Shown here: positions 6,046-6,114 of the stretch, piece after piece | Position numbering within the stretch: position 1 is the stretch's first letter | Layout of the letters: each line of letters begins with the position of its first letter | Assembly (NCBI GenBank): GCA_934486735.1 | Contig: CAKSQL010000055.1 | Span: forward strand, 1-6,114 | Length of the DNA: 6,114 bases | Reading direction: 5' to 3' | From: an uncultured Clostridia bacterium | GTDB taxonomy: Bacteria; Bacillota; Clostridia; UBA1381 | Made by a program: the position numbers and the translations under genes | The notes under the pieces: generated by a model | Seen by the model: the letters and a program-made list of their open reading frames with translations, nothing else | Database searches by the model: none | What the model was told of the DNA's origin: nothing

Positions 6046-6114
6046 GTATGACGGGCATATCAATGCTCTGTGGTGAAAGTCCACCGAGGCGTAGTTACCG
6101 ACGAACTCTAAAGC
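6046..6114 (+). mobile_element. 5' end of a group II intron, class C-like, cut by the window edge
   Basis: Starting GTATGAC at 6046, close to the group II 5' consensus GUGYG, the sequence has a hairpin GGGCAT-ATCA-ATGCTC (6053-6068, one G-U pair), then GTGG-TGAAAGT-CCAC (6070-6084), followed by GTAGTTACCG (6091-6100). The order and spacing resemble domain I of group IIC introns such as O.i.I1, which has GGG-UGAGAGU-CCC at the equivalent place. IIC introns characteristically insert a few bases after a terminator hairpin, exactly the position seen here (stem ends 6041). The catalytic domain V, the reverse transcriptase/maturase ORF and the 3' end lie beyond the window, so completeness is unknown. 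Recognition is by recalled consensus, not by alignment. Confidence 0.72.

Noticed and set aside
1..6114. CRISPR array, toxin-antitoxin pair, phage or other defence genes
   Set aside because: No spaced direct repeats, no short paired genes and no recognisable defence motifs were seen. Apart from the intron start at the right edge, the content is ordinary chromosomal genes.

Overview
The window looks like a housekeeping stretch of a low-to-moderate GC Gram-positive anaerobe, probably a Clostridia-type Firmicute. The reasons are the secA-prfB gene pair (adjacent in Bacillus and many Clostridia), the strong AAGGAGG-like ribosome binding sites, a consensus sigma-A type promoter, a lipobox lipoprotein and very AT-rich intergenic DNA. 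I cannot name a genus from the sequence alone.

Layout. Positions 1-109 hold two strong stem-loops that probably end transcription converging from both sides. A tRNA-Leu(UAA) with encoded CCA lies on the minus strand (109-197), driven by a textbook TTGACA-17-TATAAT promoter. Across an AT-rich divergent intergenic region, an extended -10 promoter reads rightward into a four-gene plus-strand block: secA (456-3179), prfB (3328-4447), a lipoprotein of unknown function (4463-5014) and a GT14-type glycosyltransferase (5029-5973). The last three genes are spaced by only 14-15 nt and are almost certainly co-transcribed. secA and prfB are separated by 148 nt holding stem-loops but no clear U-tract terminator, so read-through from secA is plausible. 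A strong two-tier intrinsic terminator (5984-6044) closes the block.

Immediately after that terminator, from about 6046 to the window edge, the sequence matches the conserved 5' end of a bacterial group II intron, most like class C (IIC). IIC introns are known to insert just downstream of terminator hairpins, so the position supports the identification. Only about 69 nt of it are visible.

Together the block codes for the Sec translocase motor, the UGA/UAA release factor RF2, a secreted lipoprotein that would itself be a Sec substrate, and an enzyme for branching a cell-surface or exported glycan. prfB is split by the classical programmed +1 frameshift at an in-frame UGA, so a plain ORF search misses its first 49 residues. 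I see no convincing undescribed biological system. The points most worth checking are the intron at the right edge, the weak Shine-Dalgarno-like stimulator of the prfB frameshift, the unidentified lipoprotein paired with the glycosyltransferase, and the alternative hairpins between secA and prfB.
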